Notes: generated from the letters alone by a model not told the origin. A stretch of DNA of 64,000 nucleotides from Thermocaproicibacter sp041859875 (GCA_041859875.1 JBFLFY010000003.1:45200-109199), one strand, 5' to 3'. Positions 1 to 8,870 are shown, counted from the stretch's first letter. Program-made: numbers and translations.

Positions 1-2
1 CG

Positions 3-353
3 ATGGTTTCGACCATGAAAGTGCTGAAAGAAAATATGCGTGCCGCCGCCGCAAAGGGATTCCTCAACGCGACGGACTGTGCGGATTATCTTGTTGGAAA
101 AGGCCTGCCGTTCCGTACGGCGTACCGCATTACGGGCGACCTTGTTGCGTACTGCACGGAACATCATTCCACACTGGAGGAGCTTCCGGTGGAAAAGTAC
201 CGGGAATTCAGTGACAAGTTCGGCGCAGATCTTTACGACGCCATTTCGCTGGAGCACTGTGTAACGGGGCGGAAGTCCCTCGGCGGACCTGCGCCGGAGA
301 ATGTGGAATTTCAGGCAAAACGGATTCTGAAACTTCTGGGGGTGAAAGCATGA
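3..353 (+). CDS. argH: argininosuccinate lyase, C-terminal part
   Basis: Argininosuccinate lyase splits argininosuccinate into arginine and fumarate, the last step of arginine synthesis. Only the last ~116 codons are present; the frame is open to the left window edge. The segment reads as the helical C-terminal domain of the family (ATDCADYLVGKGLPF, then GRKSLGGPAPENV). Its stop codon overlaps the argC start (ATGA), so the two are probably translationally coupled. The catalytic Ser loop and His lie outside the window and cannot be checked. Confidence 0.9.
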   Translation: MVSTMKVLKENMRAAAAKGFLNATDCADYLVGKGLPFRTAYRITGDLVAYCTEHHSTLEELPVEKYREFSDKFGADLYDAISLEHCVTGRKSLGGPAPENVEFQAKRILKLLGVKA

Positions 354-1384
354 TACGCGCGGGAATTCTTGGCGCGACCGGCTACGCGGGGGCGGAGCTG
401 GTGCGGCTGCTTGAGACGCACCCGGAGGCACACCTTGCGGCGGCCGGTTCGATCAGCTTTGAAGGGATGCCCTTGAGCGACGTGTACCCTGCCTACTACC
501 ACTTATGCGATATTCCCTGTGAATCGGAAGAAAAAGTCATTCAGAAAAGCGACGTGGTGTTTGCCGCCCTGCCGAGCGGCCTTTCGCAGGAACCGGCGCA
601 GAAATGCCGCTCCGCCGGGAAAGCATTCATCGACATGGGCGCGGATTTCCGGCTGAAGCGTGAAATGGATTACCGCACTTGGTACAAGGGAAAATTCCTG
701 TACCCGGAGCTGCACGAAGAGGCTGTTTACGGCCTGCCGGAGCTGTTCCGCGACAAGATAGCGGGCAAAAAGCTGGTTGCCAACCCGGGCTGCTACACAA
801 CGGCGGTGCCGCTGGCGCTTGCCCCGGCACTGAAAGCCGGGCTGGTCGAGCCGGATGGCATCCTCGCGGACTGCGCTTCCGGCGTAACGGGTTCGGGGCG
901 GAAGCCTTCGCAGAACACGCATTTCCCGGAAATGAGCCAAAGCATGACGGCCTACAAGGTCGGCTGCCACCGCCACACGCCGGAAATTGAGCAGACGCTG
1001 CGCCTGATTACGGGGAAAGAAATCCATGTGACTTTTGTGCCGCACCTGCTGCCGGTGAACCGGGGCATCCTTGCGACGTGCTATGCAAAGCTCGCGCCCG
1101 GCGCGACGATGCAGAAGCTGCGCGCGGCGTATGAAGAGCAGTACGGGGAAGAATTTTTCATCCGCCTGTTGCCGGAAGGGCGTGTGGCGGACGTTAAGGA
1201 TGTGCGGCTTTCGAACTTCTGCGATATTTCGCTGCACCTCGACGAGCGGACCGGGATGCTGATTGCGGTTTCCGCCATCGACAACATGGTGAAGGGCGCA
1301 GCCGGGCAGGCAATTCAAAACATGAACCTGATGTTCGGCCTCGACGAGACCGAAGGCTTAACATCTCTTCCTCCCGCCTTTTAA
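350..1384 (+). CDS. argC: N-acetyl-gamma-glutamyl-phosphate reductase
   Basis: NADPH-dependent reductase making N-acetylglutamate semialdehyde from N-acetylglutamyl phosphate, the third step of arginine synthesis, in the cytosol. The 344 residues match the family length. The N-terminal dinucleotide-binding loop GATGYAG is at residues 8-14, the catalytic cysteine is Cys148 in NPGCYTT, and the active-site histidines are in CHRHTPEIE (residues 206-213). The start is fixed by the ATGA overlap with argH. Unusually, a ~550-bp block of repeats separates it from argJ although the genes form one pathway series. Confidence 0.97.
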   Translation: MIRAGILGATGYAGAELVRLLETHPEAHLAAAGSISFEGMPLSDVYPAYYHLCDIPCESEEKVIQKSDVVFAALPSGLSQEPAQKCRSAGKAFIDMGADFRLKREMDYRTWYKGKFLYPELHEEAVYGLPELFRDKIAGKKLVANPGCYTTAVPLALAPALKAGLVEPDGILADCASGVTGSGRKPSQNTHFPEMSQSMTAYKVGCHRHTPEIEQTLRLITGKEIHVTFVPHLLPVNRGILATCYAKLAPGATMQKLRAAYEEQYGEEFFIRLLPEGRVADVKDVRLSNFCDISLHLDERTGMLIAVSAIDNMVKGAAGQAIQNMNLMFGLDETEGLTSLPPAF

Positions 1385-1398
1385 CCAGCCTTTTCTTC

Positions 1399-1460
1399 CC
1401 AGCCTTTTCTTAGAAGAAAAGGCTGGGCGAAAAGAACCAGTGAAGCACGAAAAAGGGAAA
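1399..1460. repeat. Module D repeat, copy 1 (hairpin plus tail)
   Basis: It starts with a perfect 13-bp hairpin, arms 1399-1411 and 1414-1426 (CCAGCCTTTTCTT and its complement), just after the argC stop. The hairpin is followed by a tail (GGGCGAAAAGAACCA..GAAAAAGGGAAAG) that recurs at 19671 and 47009. No long T tract follows, so termination is uncertain. Confidence 0.8.
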
Positions 1461-1516
1461 GCAAATTACTTCGGTTTTATTTGTTTCCAGAAGTTTCTGC
1501 CTGCAAGACCGTAGCT

Positions 1517-1718
1517 CCCGTCAATCAGAGAATCCCCGCCGTTCGGCTCGCTGTTAGGCCGTGTGCGGATGCCGAGGGGTACCGGGGGGATGAAATGGAG
1601 CCAATACGAGGCCAGTCTGTTCATCCCCCCGGGACGTACTTTGTATCCTTTCGGACGGAACCGAAAGGATAGGCCCGCACGGCCTGAGTGCAAAGCAAAA
1701 TCTCAGATAAATTTTTAT
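1517..1718 (+). repeat. Module A repeat, copy 1 (long subtype)
   Basis: A ~200-bp dispersed intergenic repeat. It contains a 13-bp stem CCGGGGGGATGAA/TTCATCCCCCCGG with a 25-nt loop, a 10-bp stem ATCCTTTCGG/CCGAAAGGAT with loop ACGGAA, and a small stem AGGCC/GGCCT. Further copies lie near 3.4, 8.7, 11.9, 13.6, 16.3, 20.0 and 47.1 kb. Confidence 0.85.
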
Positions 1719-1918
1719 AAGGCCTAGGCTGTGCGCGCCTTCGCTGGAATCAGGGCCCCATGACGCCACACTCGCTTCGCGGCGTGGCCTGCGTTGCCCC
1801 CAAACCGCTCTGGCTTCGCACAGTCCCAGCCTTATCCTATCGAAAATCCAGACTAAGAAAAATTTTGTTTTCGGGATTCAGTAAAATTTTCGCCAGGCCT
1901 TTTTCAAAAGGCCGAAGA
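1719..1918 (+). repeat. Module B repeat, copy 1
   Basis: A ~200-bp dispersed repeat directly following module A copy 1. It contains a stretch with GGGGCCCCATGACGCC-like sequence and a GC-rich palindromic core (CTTCGCGGCGTGG). It ends in a hairpin GGCCTTTTTCAAAAGGCC just upstream of the argJ ribosome-binding site. Near-identical copies are at 3218, 13766 and 47376. Confidence 0.8.
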
Positions 1919-1930
1919 GAAGGGAAAAAG

Positions 1931-3157
1931 ATGCAGAAATATCCGTATATAGAAGGCGGCGTATGTGCCGCGAAAGGCTTTAAGGCCGGGGGCGTACACT
2001 GCGGAGTCCGCAAAAACGCCGCAAAGCCCGACCTTGCCATGATTTATTCGGAGGTTCCGTGCGCGGCGGCGGCAGTGTACACGAAAAACCTTGTGAAAGG
2101 CGCGCCGCTTCTCGCAACAAAAGAAAACCTGAAAGACGGCATGGCGCAGGCGGTCATCTGCAACAGCGGCAACGCCAACACCTGCAATGCCGACGGCGTG
2201 CAGAACGCGCTGAAGATGTGTTCCCTGACGGCGGATGCACTTGGCCTGCGCCCGCAGGATGTGGTTGTGGCCTCTACCGGAGTCATCGGGCAGGAACTTC
2301 CCATGAAGCCGATTGCGGCGGCGATTCCAGGTCTTGCGGCCTCGCTGAACACAAAAGGCTCCGAAGACGCGGCGCGCGCCATTATGACGACCGACACCGT
2401 GGTGAAAAATCTTGCCGTAAGCTGCGTGCTGAGTGGGAAGAAAATCCACATCGGCGGAATTGCAAAAGGCTCCGGCATGATTCACCCCAACATGGGGACG
2501 ATGCTCTGTTTCCTTACGACGGATGCCGCTGTTTCCGCAAAGGCACTCGGCGCGGCGCTGCACTGTGCAGTGGATGAGAGCTTCAACATGGTAAGCATTG
2601 ACGGCGACACCTCCACAAATGATATGTGCGTCATCCTTGCAAACGGCCTTGCCGACGGCGACGAAATTTCAGAGCCTTCCGGCACGGATTTCGAAACTTT
2701 CACGGCAGCGCTGACGCAGCTTTGTGTGAAATTGGCGCGCACCCTTGCGAAAGACGGAGAGGGCGCTTCCCGGCTGCTGGTCTGCAATGTGACCGGCGCA
2801 AAAGGCCGCGAAAACGCGCGCACGGCGGCAAAAGGAGTCATCAGTTCCACGCTGGTCAAGGCCGCCATGTTCGGCGCAGATGCAAACTGGGGGCGCGTGC
2901 TGTGCGCCCTTGGCTACTGCGGTGCGGAGACCGACGTGACGAAAGCCGGGGTTTCGTTCTCCTCAAAAGCCGGAAAAATTACGGTCTGCCAAAACGGCGC
3001 GGGCATTCCTTTCAGCGAAGAAGAAGCAAAGAAAATCCTTTCGGAAGATGAAATCACCATCGACGTTTCGCTTGCCGACGGCAGCGCCTCCGCCACAGCG
3101 TTCGGCTGCGACCTTACTTACGATTATGTGAAAATCAACGGTGATTACCGCACCTAG
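1931..3157 (+). CDS. argJ: bifunctional glutamate N-acetyltransferase (ornithine acetyltransferase)
   Basis: Transfers the acetyl group from N-acetylornithine to glutamate, recycling acetyl groups in arginine synthesis. It is a self-processing Ntn hydrolase. The 408 residues fit the family. The self-cleavage site is KGSGMIHPNMGTML with nucleophile Thr190; the residue before it is Gly instead of the more usual Ala. The start chosen is the ATG at 1931, after AGAAGGGAAAAAG and matching the usual N-terminus. The frame is open further upstream, but that stretch is module B repeat. No argA is visible, consistent with the cyclic pathway. Confidence 0.95.
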   Translation: MQKYPYIEGGVCAAKGFKAGGVHCGVRKNAAKPDLAMIYSEVPCAAAAVYTKNLVKGAPLLATKENLKDGMAQAVICNSGNANTCNADGVQNALKMCSLTADALGLRPQDVVVASTGVIGQELPMKPIAAAIPGLAASLNTKGSEDAARAIMTTDTVVKNLAVSCVLSGKKIHIGGIAKGSGMIHPNMGTMLCFLTTDAAVSAKALGAALHCAVDESFNMVSIDGDTSTNDMCVILANGLADGDEISEPSGTDFETFTAALTQLCVKLARTLAKDGEGASRLLVCNVTGAKGRENARTAAKGVISSTLVKAAMFGADANWGRVLCALGYCGAETDVTKAGVSFSSKAGKITVCQNGAGIPFSEEEAKKILSEDEITIDVSLADGSASATAFGCDLTYDYVKINGDYRT

Positions 3158-3217
3158 CCAGCCAAATGCTACGCGGCGCTTGCCCTTTCAAGAGGCCTAA
3201 GAGGCCGGACAAAGGCC

Positions 3218-3407
3218 GCAGTTGTGCGCGCCTGCGCTGAAATCAGGGCCCCATGACGCCACACTCGCTTCGCGGCGTGGCCTGCGTTGCCCCTAAACCG
3301 CTTCGGCTTCGCACAACCTCAGCCTTATCTTCTCAAAAGCCAAAGCTAAAACGAGTTTTATTTTCTGGATTCAGTAAAGTTTCCACCAGGCCCTTTTCAA
3401 AGGGCCG
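3218..3407 (+). repeat. Module B repeat, copy 2
   Basis: Second copy of module B, starting after the argJ stop (the 60 bp before it have no gene). It keeps the core and the terminal hairpin (GGCCCTTTTCAAAGGGCC) and runs straight into module A copy 2, so the A/B order is reversed relative to the argC-argJ gap. Confidence 0.8.
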
Positions 3408-3411
3408 AACC

Positions 3412-3570
3412 CCCGTCAATAAGAGGATCCCAACCGTTCGGCTCGCTTCTTTGCCGTGTGCGGAAGCCGAGGGGCACCGGGGAAAGGAAAGACGTACTTT
3501 GTATCCTTTCGGACGGAACCGAAAGGATAGGCCCGCACGGCCTGAGTGCAGGCAAAATTCAAGATGAATG
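3412..3570 (+). repeat. Module A repeat, copy 2 (short subtype)
   Basis: Module A copy in which the 13-bp-stem hairpin is replaced by a short GGAAAGGAAA sequence. The downstream ACGGAA-loop hairpin and the AGGCC/GGCCT stem are intact. It lies about 70 bp upstream of the argB start. Confidence 0.8.
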
Positions 3571-3639
3571 TAGCGGAAGTACTGACAGAAAAGCCCATAT
3601 CGGAATAATTTGAATAGCGGTAGAAAGGCACAACACAAC

Positions 3640-4497
3640 ATGAAAATATCGAATGGTGACCGGGCGAAGATTCTGGTGCAGGCCCTGCCGTACATCCAGG
3701 CACACGCAGGCAAAACCATCGTTGTAAAATACGGCGGCAGCGCCATGGTAGACGAGGCGCTGAAAGACGCCGTCATGAGCGATATTGTGCTGATGCAGTT
3801 AGTCGGCATCCGCGTGGTGGTCGTTCACGGCGGCGGCAGGGAAATCAGCGCCATGCTGAAAAGAATCGGAAAAGAGAGCCGGTTTGTCGACGGAATGCGC
3901 GTGACCGACCGCGAAACCATTAATATTGTTCAAATGGTTTTAGCCGGCAAGGTAAACAAAGACCTCGTCCAGCTGCTGGAGCGGCATAGCGGCCGCGCCG
4001 TGGGCCTTTGCGGGCTGGACGACAACCTGCTGCAGGCCGAAAAGCTAGCTGCACCGCAAGACCTCGGCTTCGTGGGCGAAATCACCGGGGTAAACCCCGC
4101 GCCGCTTAACAACGCAACGCGGAACGGCTACGTCCCCATCGTTGCAACCATCGCGGGCGGCGAAAACGGCGAGGTCTACAACATCAACGCAGATGTTGCC
4201 GCGGCGCGGATTGCAGCGGAACTGGGCGCGGAAAAACTCATCTTAATGACAGACGTGCGCGGCCTGCTGCGCGATAAGAATGACGAAAGTTCGCTGATTC
4301 CCGTCGTGAACGTGAGCAGCGTCCCAAAGCTGGAAAAAGAGGGCATCATTTCGGGCGGCATGATTCCGAAAATCCGGTGCTGTGTGGACGCCGTTCGGCG
4401 GGGCGTGCAGCGCGCACACATCATCGACGGAAGAATCCCGCACTCCATCCTCGTCGAACTGTTTTCAGACGAGGGCATCGGCACCATGTTTTACTGA
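3640..4497 (+). CDS. argB: acetylglutamate kinase
   Basis: Phosphorylates N-acetylglutamate, the second and usually controlled step of arginine synthesis. The 285 residues belong to the amino acid kinase family: Lys30 in VVKYGGSAM, the HGGG loop in VVVHGGGREI, and the substrate loop FVDGMRVTD. The N-terminal helix before Lys30 resembles that of arginine-inhibited enzymes, so feedback control is possible. The ATG at 3640 follows AGAAAGG; an in-frame TTG 10 codons earlier is less likely. It is 18 bp upstream of argD. Confidence 0.96.
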   Translation: MKISNGDRAKILVQALPYIQAHAGKTIVVKYGGSAMVDEALKDAVMSDIVLMQLVGIRVVVVHGGGREISAMLKRIGKESRFVDGMRVTDRETINIVQMVLAGKVNKDLVQLLERHSGRAVGLCGLDDNLLQAEKLAAPQDLGFVGEITGVNPAPLNNATRNGYVPIVATIAGGENGEVYNINADVAAARIAAELGAEKLILMTDVRGLLRDKNDESSLIPVVNVSSVPKLEKEGIISGGMIPKIRCCVDAVRRGVQRAHIIDGRIPHSILVELFSDEGIGTMFY

Positions 4498-4515
4498 GAA
4501 GGAGGAAAAAACGCA

Positions 4516-5700
4516 ATGACTTTTGAGCAGATAAAAGAAAAGCAGGACCATTTCACCATGCCAACCTACACGCGCTTTCCCGTCGCTGTTGTTTCCGGCA
4601 AAAACGCCACAGCGAAAGACGCCGAAGGCCGCGAATACATTGACTTCACAAGCGGAATCGGCGTGAACTGCCTTGGCTATGCCGACGAAAAATGGGCGGC
4701 GGCCGTGGCAAAGCAGGCGGCCTGTGTGCAGCATACCTCAAACCTTTACTACAGCCCGGTGCAGGCGGAGCTTGCCGAAAAGCTGTGCCGCGCTGCCGGA
4801 ATGGAAAAGGTTTTCTTCTGCAACTCCGGCGCGGAAGCAAACGAGTGCTGCATTAAACTGGCGCGTAAGTACGGCGAAGATGTTCTGGGGATAAAAGGGC
4901 CGGAAATCATCACGCTGAAGAATTCCTTTCATGGGCGCACGGTCACGACTCTGGCCGCAACGGGGCAGGAGGCATTCCACGAACATTTTCTGCCGCTGAC
5001 GGAAGGGTTCCGGTTTGCGGAGCCTTCGCCGGAAAGCGTAAAAGCCTGCACAGCAGAGAAAACCTGCGCCGTCCTGCTGGAACTGATTCAGGGTGAAGGC
5101 GGCGTTGTGCCGATGGAAAAAAGCTTTGTTCAGTGGCTGCGCGGCTTCTGCACCGAGAAAAAAATCCTGCTGATGGTCGACGAAGTACAGACGGGCGTCG
5201 GGCGCACCGGCGAATTCTACTGCTACCAGAACTACGGAATCCAGCCCGATGCGGTTTCCAGCGCAAAAGGCCTTGCGGGCGGCCTGCCAATGGGCGCGTG
5301 CCTGTGCGGCAAAGGGCTTGAAAAAGTGCTTGGCCCCGGAATGCACGGCTCCACATTCGGCGGCAACCCGGTAGCCTGCGCAGGAGCGCTTGCGGTGCTG
5401 GAGCGGGTAACGAGCCCCGCTTTTCTAAAAGAAGTGCGCGAAAAAGGCGCATATTTTGCAAAAAGGCTGCGGGATATGCCCGGCATCGCGGAAGTCCGCG
5501 GCATGGGCCTGATGCTCGGCGCGAAACCCACGGCGGGGACACCTGGGGAACTTGCCGCCCGGTGTGCGGAAAGCGGACTGCTGGTGCTGACGGCAAAAGA
5601 CGTGCTGCGCTTTCTGCCGCCGCTGACCATTACCAAGCAGGAAACCGACCGCGGCCTCGCCATCCTTGGCAAAGTGCTGGCAGGCCCCGCAAAGGCATAA
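4516..5700 (+). CDS. argD: acetylornithine aminotransferase
   Basis: PLP enzyme converting N-acetylglutamate semialdehyde to N-acetylornithine with glutamate as amino donor. The 394 residues show NSGAEANE at the cofactor phosphate site, DEVQTGVGRTG with the Asp that pairs with the PLP ring, and the Schiff-base lysine Lys251 in SSAKGLAGGLP. A strong GGAGG lies 10 bp upstream of the ATG. It sits between argB and argF on the same strand, so co-transcription is likely. A related class III aminotransferase role is possible but the context argues for argD. Confidence 0.95.
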   Translation: MTFEQIKEKQDHFTMPTYTRFPVAVVSGKNATAKDAEGREYIDFTSGIGVNCLGYADEKWAAAVAKQAACVQHTSNLYYSPVQAELAEKLCRAAGMEKVFFCNSGAEANECCIKLARKYGEDVLGIKGPEIITLKNSFHGRTVTTLAATGQEAFHEHFLPLTEGFRFAEPSPESVKACTAEKTCAVLLELIQGEGGVVPMEKSFVQWLRGFCTEKKILLMVDEVQTGVGRTGEFYCYQNYGIQPDAVSSAKGLAGGLPMGACLCGKGLEKVLGPGMHGSTFGGNPVACAGALAVLERVTSPAFLKEVREKGAYFAKRLRDMPGIAEVRGMGLMLGAKPTAGTPGELAARCAESGLLVLTAKDVLRFLPPLTITKQETDRGLAILGKVLAGPAKA

Positions 5701-5781
5701 CCGCTGAAAAAGCATTGCAAGACGGAGAAAATCAGCCTATCATAAGAAAAACAGACCGAAAGACAACGGGAGGAATAAGCC

Positions 5782-6690
5782 ATGAAACATCTTCTGAAAA
5801 TGATGGACCTCACAGCCGGGGACATCACCGGGATACTGGACCTTGCCGACCAGCTCAAGTACGAGCAGAAACACGGAATCGAACACAAGCTGCTTGCGGG
5901 CAAAACCCTTGGCATGATTTTTGAGAAGGCCTCGACCCGCACACGCGTTTCGTTTGAAGCGGGGATGTACCAGCTGGGCGGCCTGCCGATTTTTCTTTCG
6001 GCAAACGACCTGCAGATCGGCCGCGGCGAGCCGGTGCAGGACACCGCCCGTGTGCTTTCGCGGTACTTGGACGGAATTATGATTCGCACCTTTAAGCAGT
6101 CTGAGGTGGAGGCGCTGGCAAAGGACGGCTCCGTTCCGGTCATCAACGGGCTGACGGATCTGTCCCACCCATGCCAGGTGCTTGCCGACCTCATGACCAT
6201 AAGGGAGTACAAAGGCGCACTGGAAGGGCTGAAACTATGCTTCATCGGCGACGGCAATAACATGATGAATTCCCTCATCGTGGGCGGGCTGAAAATGAAG
6301 ATGGAAGTTTCCGCAGCGTGCCCGAAAGGTTACCTTCCTGCACCGGAAGTGCGCGACTTTGCTTCTATGCACCCGGCTTTCAGCCTGACGCACGACCCGC
6401 TGGAAGCGGCAAAGGGCGCCGATGTGGTCATTACCGACGTGTGGGCTTCCATGGGCGAAGAAGCCGAAGCGGAGAAGCGCCGCAAGGATTTTCAGGGCTA
6501 CCAGGTCAGCAAAGAGCTTCTGGCAGCCGCAAAGCCGGATGCAATGGTGCAGCACTGCCTGCCTGCACACCGCGGTGAAGAAATTACCGCCGACGTATTT
6601 GAGGCACACGCAAAAGAAATCTTTGACGAAGCCGAAAACCGCCTGCACGCACAGAAAGCCGTACTGGTTAAGCTAATGGGCAGCAGGTAA
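5782..6690 (+). CDS. argF: ornithine carbamoyltransferase
   Basis: Makes citrulline from ornithine and carbamoyl phosphate. The 302 residues show the carbamoyl-phosphate loop STRTR (residues 51-55), the HPCQ motif and the ornithine-binding HCLPAHRGEE near the C-terminus. The start follows GGGAGGA with good spacing. It is the last gene of the arginine series; the 81-bp gap from argD has no repeat module. A strong hairpin follows at 6710. argG is not in the window and may lie left of argH. Confidence 0.97.
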   Translation: MKHLLKMMDLTAGDITGILDLADQLKYEQKHGIEHKLLAGKTLGMIFEKASTRTRVSFEAGMYQLGGLPIFLSANDLQIGRGEPVQDTARVLSRYLDGIMIRTFKQSEVEALAKDGSVPVINGLTDLSHPCQVLADLMTIREYKGALEGLKLCFIGDGNNMMNSLIVGGLKMKMEVSAACPKGYLPAPEVRDFASMHPAFSLTHDPLEAAKGADVVITDVWASMGEEAEAEKRRKDFQGYQVSKELLAAAKPDAMVQHCLPAHRGEEITADVFEAHAKEIFDEAENRLHAQKAVLVKLMGSR

Positions 6691-6709
6691 GTTTGGAACA
6701 GCAGAAAAA

Positions 6710-6734
6710 GGCCCCCGGCACAATGCCGGGGGCC
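6710..6734. terminator. bidirectional terminator between argF and the convergent gene
   Basis: A perfect 11-bp GC-rich stem (GGCCCCCGGCA and its complement) with a CAA loop, preceded by AAAAA and followed by AAAATCATTTT. The A run on the left makes it also a terminator for the minus-strand gene ending at 6750. Confidence 0.85.
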
Positions 6735-6749
6735 AAAATCATTTTAAAA

Positions 6750-7253
6750 CTAAACCAGCTGATTCAGTGACGGGTCTTCCGCCCCAACTTCACTTTTCTG
6801 CATTTTTGCCTGGGTCAGCGCTTCAATGGCTCTTTCTTTCTCCGTAGCCTGCGTTTCCTGCTGATTCACAGCTTGCTGTGAACCAGCAGAGGCCGTGGCC
6901 AGACTTTTGCCTGCACCGCGCATTCTAATCCGCGAAACATCCGTATTGTACTTCAGCATGGGAACGCCGATGGATGCACTGCGGGCATTCTCCTGCCGGT
7001 GCCGCTTCAGTTCCCGAATCTGCTCGTTGACTTTTGCAAGAAGGTCATCGTACTGGCGAAGCTTCATCTGCAGGCCAGAACCGGAAATTCGCTGTACGCG
7101 CGCCTCCGTGCGGCAGTCGCTTTCCATTTTACGTATGGAATCCGCTAGCCGCTCCAGTTCATCAATCTGTGAATTCTGTGCGCCGGAAGACTGTGCTGTG
7201 CCAGGAACGTTCTGCCCGGACACCGCTGCCGCCGCAACCTTGTCAATTTCCAT
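6750..7253 (-). CDS. hypothetical coiled-coil protein
   Basis: A 167-residue soluble protein that I do not recognise. It has no signal peptide or membrane segment. Residues ~30-85 are rich in charged heptads (IDELERLADSIRKMES, LAKVNEQIRELKRHRQEN), suggesting a coiled coil; the rest is Gln/Ala/Ser-rich and probably disordered. I prefer the ATG at 7253 (MEIDKV), preceded by GGGGG at workable spacing. An ATG six codons earlier has poorer spacing. It stands alone, converging on argF. Confidence 0.7.
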   Translation of the reverse strand: MEIDKVAAAAVSGQNVPGTAQSSGAQNSQIDELERLADSIRKMESDCRTEARVQRISGSGLQMKLRQYDDLLAKVNEQIRELKRHRQENARSASIGVPMLKYNTDVSRIRMRGAGKSLATASAGSQQAVNQQETQATEKERAIEALTQAKMQKSEVGAEDPSLNQLV

Positions 7254-7433
7254 TTCTGCTAACCCCCGCATCCTTTAGTTTATGAAAAACTTCGTCAATT
7301 TCTGAATCCGTCCGAAAAATCAAAAACTGATACTCTTTCAATACTATTATCGTACGAAAACAGTATTTTCTTAACAGTTTTAAAAAATTTTCCTATCTGT
7401 ATGGCAAATGCAAGGGGGATATTATTCTGCTTT

Positions 7434-8225
7434 TCAGCAGGCCGGGCCTACAAGGCCAAGCTCTGCCGGCTGCACCACTCCGCCGCGGATGGCGCGGTCG
7501 CGCATGAAGATATACAGCTCCGCCATAGCCGCTTTCTGGTAAGCCACAACAAGCGACATCAAAAGAGCGGAAGCCGGGATGGAAAGGAATCCGTAAAAAT
7601 GGTCAAAAAAGCCGCTGGCAATCCACGCCAGGATGAACCAGCCGAGGAAGGAAAGGTAGAAAACGAAAATAGCGCCCTTTTCACCTGCCGTCATCCGACT
7701 GCTGATCTGCCGTGCGCGGTCACCGGGCATGGAGGGATTGTCAGAAAGCAAAAATTCCACCATGGAATACTCCAGTGCCTTGATAATACCCGGAATGATG
7801 AACAGAAGCGCCCACAGAAATTCAAACAGGTAAGTTACAAACATGGCGCCCACCGTGTTGCCGTAATTCTCCCGGAAGCCGCTGAACATGGTTTCCAGCT
7901 TCGTTTCGCCGAAACGGTTATGCACAAAGAAACGAGCCACGCCAACCATGATGGGAAGCACTACAAAAATGAAAACGAGCAGGTTTACGAGGCTGAAGCT
8001 GGAAGAGATGGTTGCCTGCTGCATCAGCCTCCCCAGTTCTGCAAAGCGGTAACTGTCCGGTTCAATCCAGAAATCCGCCCAGTCAAACGGCGGTACGACC
8101 CAGTTTTGAATCATGGGAATACAGCCGCTTATCAGCGCACTGATCAGGCACACAAGGTATGCCGTTCCATATTTGCCGGAGAGCGCGGCTTTTGCGTTGC
8201 TCTTTAGGATTGTTCTGTCCCACAT
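7434..8225 (-). CDS. DUF975 family integral membrane protein
   Basis: A polytopic membrane protein of ~263 residues resembling the DUF975 family, whose function is unknown. The N-terminus (WDRTILKSNAKAALSGKYG) is the typical family opening. It is followed by about six hydrophobic segments, including YLVCLISALISG, LLVFIFVVLPIMVG and FLWALLFIIPGII. The start at 8225 has GAGGGG at 11 bp; an ATG three codons upstream is too close to it. No partner gene is evident. Confidence 0.75.
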   Translation of the reverse strand: MWDRTILKSNAKAALSGKYGTAYLVCLISALISGCIPMIQNWVVPPFDWADFWIEPDSYRFAELGRLMQQATISSSFSLVNLLVFIFVVLPIMVGVARFFVHNRFGETKLETMFSGFRENYGNTVGAMFVTYLFEFLWALLFIIPGIIKALEYSMVEFLLSDNPSMPGDRARQISSRMTAGEKGAIFVFYLSFLGWFILAWIASGFFDHFYGFLSIPASALLMSLVVAYQKAAMAELYIFMRDRAIRGGVVQPAELGLVGPAC

Positions 8226-8344
8226 GAATATCATTTCCCCTCATCGCACAGGCACGCGTTTGGAAGCGCCATGCTGTGCTGTTATAAATTCCTAGTTTAT
8301 AGTATACTGAGTTACAGCACGGAATTATGATTTTGAAAAATTAC

Positions 8345-8560
8345 AGAAAAAAAAACCGCCCCTTGCGGAAGGGCGGTTAAGAGGAATGGGGAGAAAGAAA
8401 AGGGAGGTAATAAAAAAAAGTATATCATATCCTCACACGAGGAAGCTTGTTGTTAGTCTGCCGGTTCGTGGTCCGGTATTCCGGCCTCACCGCGAACCTT
8501 CTGCAGTAAATTTAGATTGTGTTCTGTGTTTTTTGGAACGACTTCAGTATAACGCCCGTT
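8345..8560 (-). ncRNA. candidate small RNA transcript with terminator
   Basis: No protein gene fits here. On the minus strand a possible -10 (TATACT, near 8550) is followed by a hairpin GTTC/GAAC, then a longer imperfect hairpin starting GGTTCG and ending CGAACC (~8465-8505). A terminator-like stem follows (CCGCCC..GGGCGG, ~8354-8380) with a run of T. The length of about 200 nt would suit a 6S-type RNA, but I cannot show the diagnostic open bubble. Confidence 0.35.
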
Positions 8561-8666
8561 TGTGAAGAAGCAGTGAAACGTTCTTGAAGAATCCTTATCA
8601 ATTTTATGAATAATCTGTTTCCGCGGCCCTTTGAAAGAGGTACTTTCAAACCTGTGCTTTTTTTCT

Positions 8667-8870
8667 TAATTCAAACTCATCTAAGGTTTTGTTTGCACTC
8701 AGGCCGTGCAGGCCCATCCTTTCGGTTCCGTCCGAAAGGATGCAAAGTACGTCCCGGGGGGATGAACAGACTGGGCTCGTATTGGCTCCATTTCCTCCCC
8801 CCGGTGCCCCTCGGCATCCGCACACAACAAATCAGTGAGCCGAACGGCGGAGATTCCCGTATTGACGGGG
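8667..8870 (-). repeat. Module A repeat, copy 3 (long subtype)
   Basis: Minus-orientation copy of module A with the GGGGGGATGAA-type long stem, the ACGGAA-loop stem and the AGGCC-type stem. It lies in the 800-bp gap upstream of the DUF6323 gene. Confidence 0.8.

Noticed and set aside
503..1318. Long open frame on the minus strand opposite argC
   Set aside because: It is the shadow of a strongly coding plus-strand gene in GC-rich DNA, with no ribosome site and no recognisable protein pattern. The same applies to long frames opposite gyrA, gyrB, tex, argD, serS and guaB.
1760..1930. N-terminal extension of argJ
   Set aside because: The stretch is module B repeat sequence that occurs elsewhere without argJ, and the family N-terminus starts at 1931.
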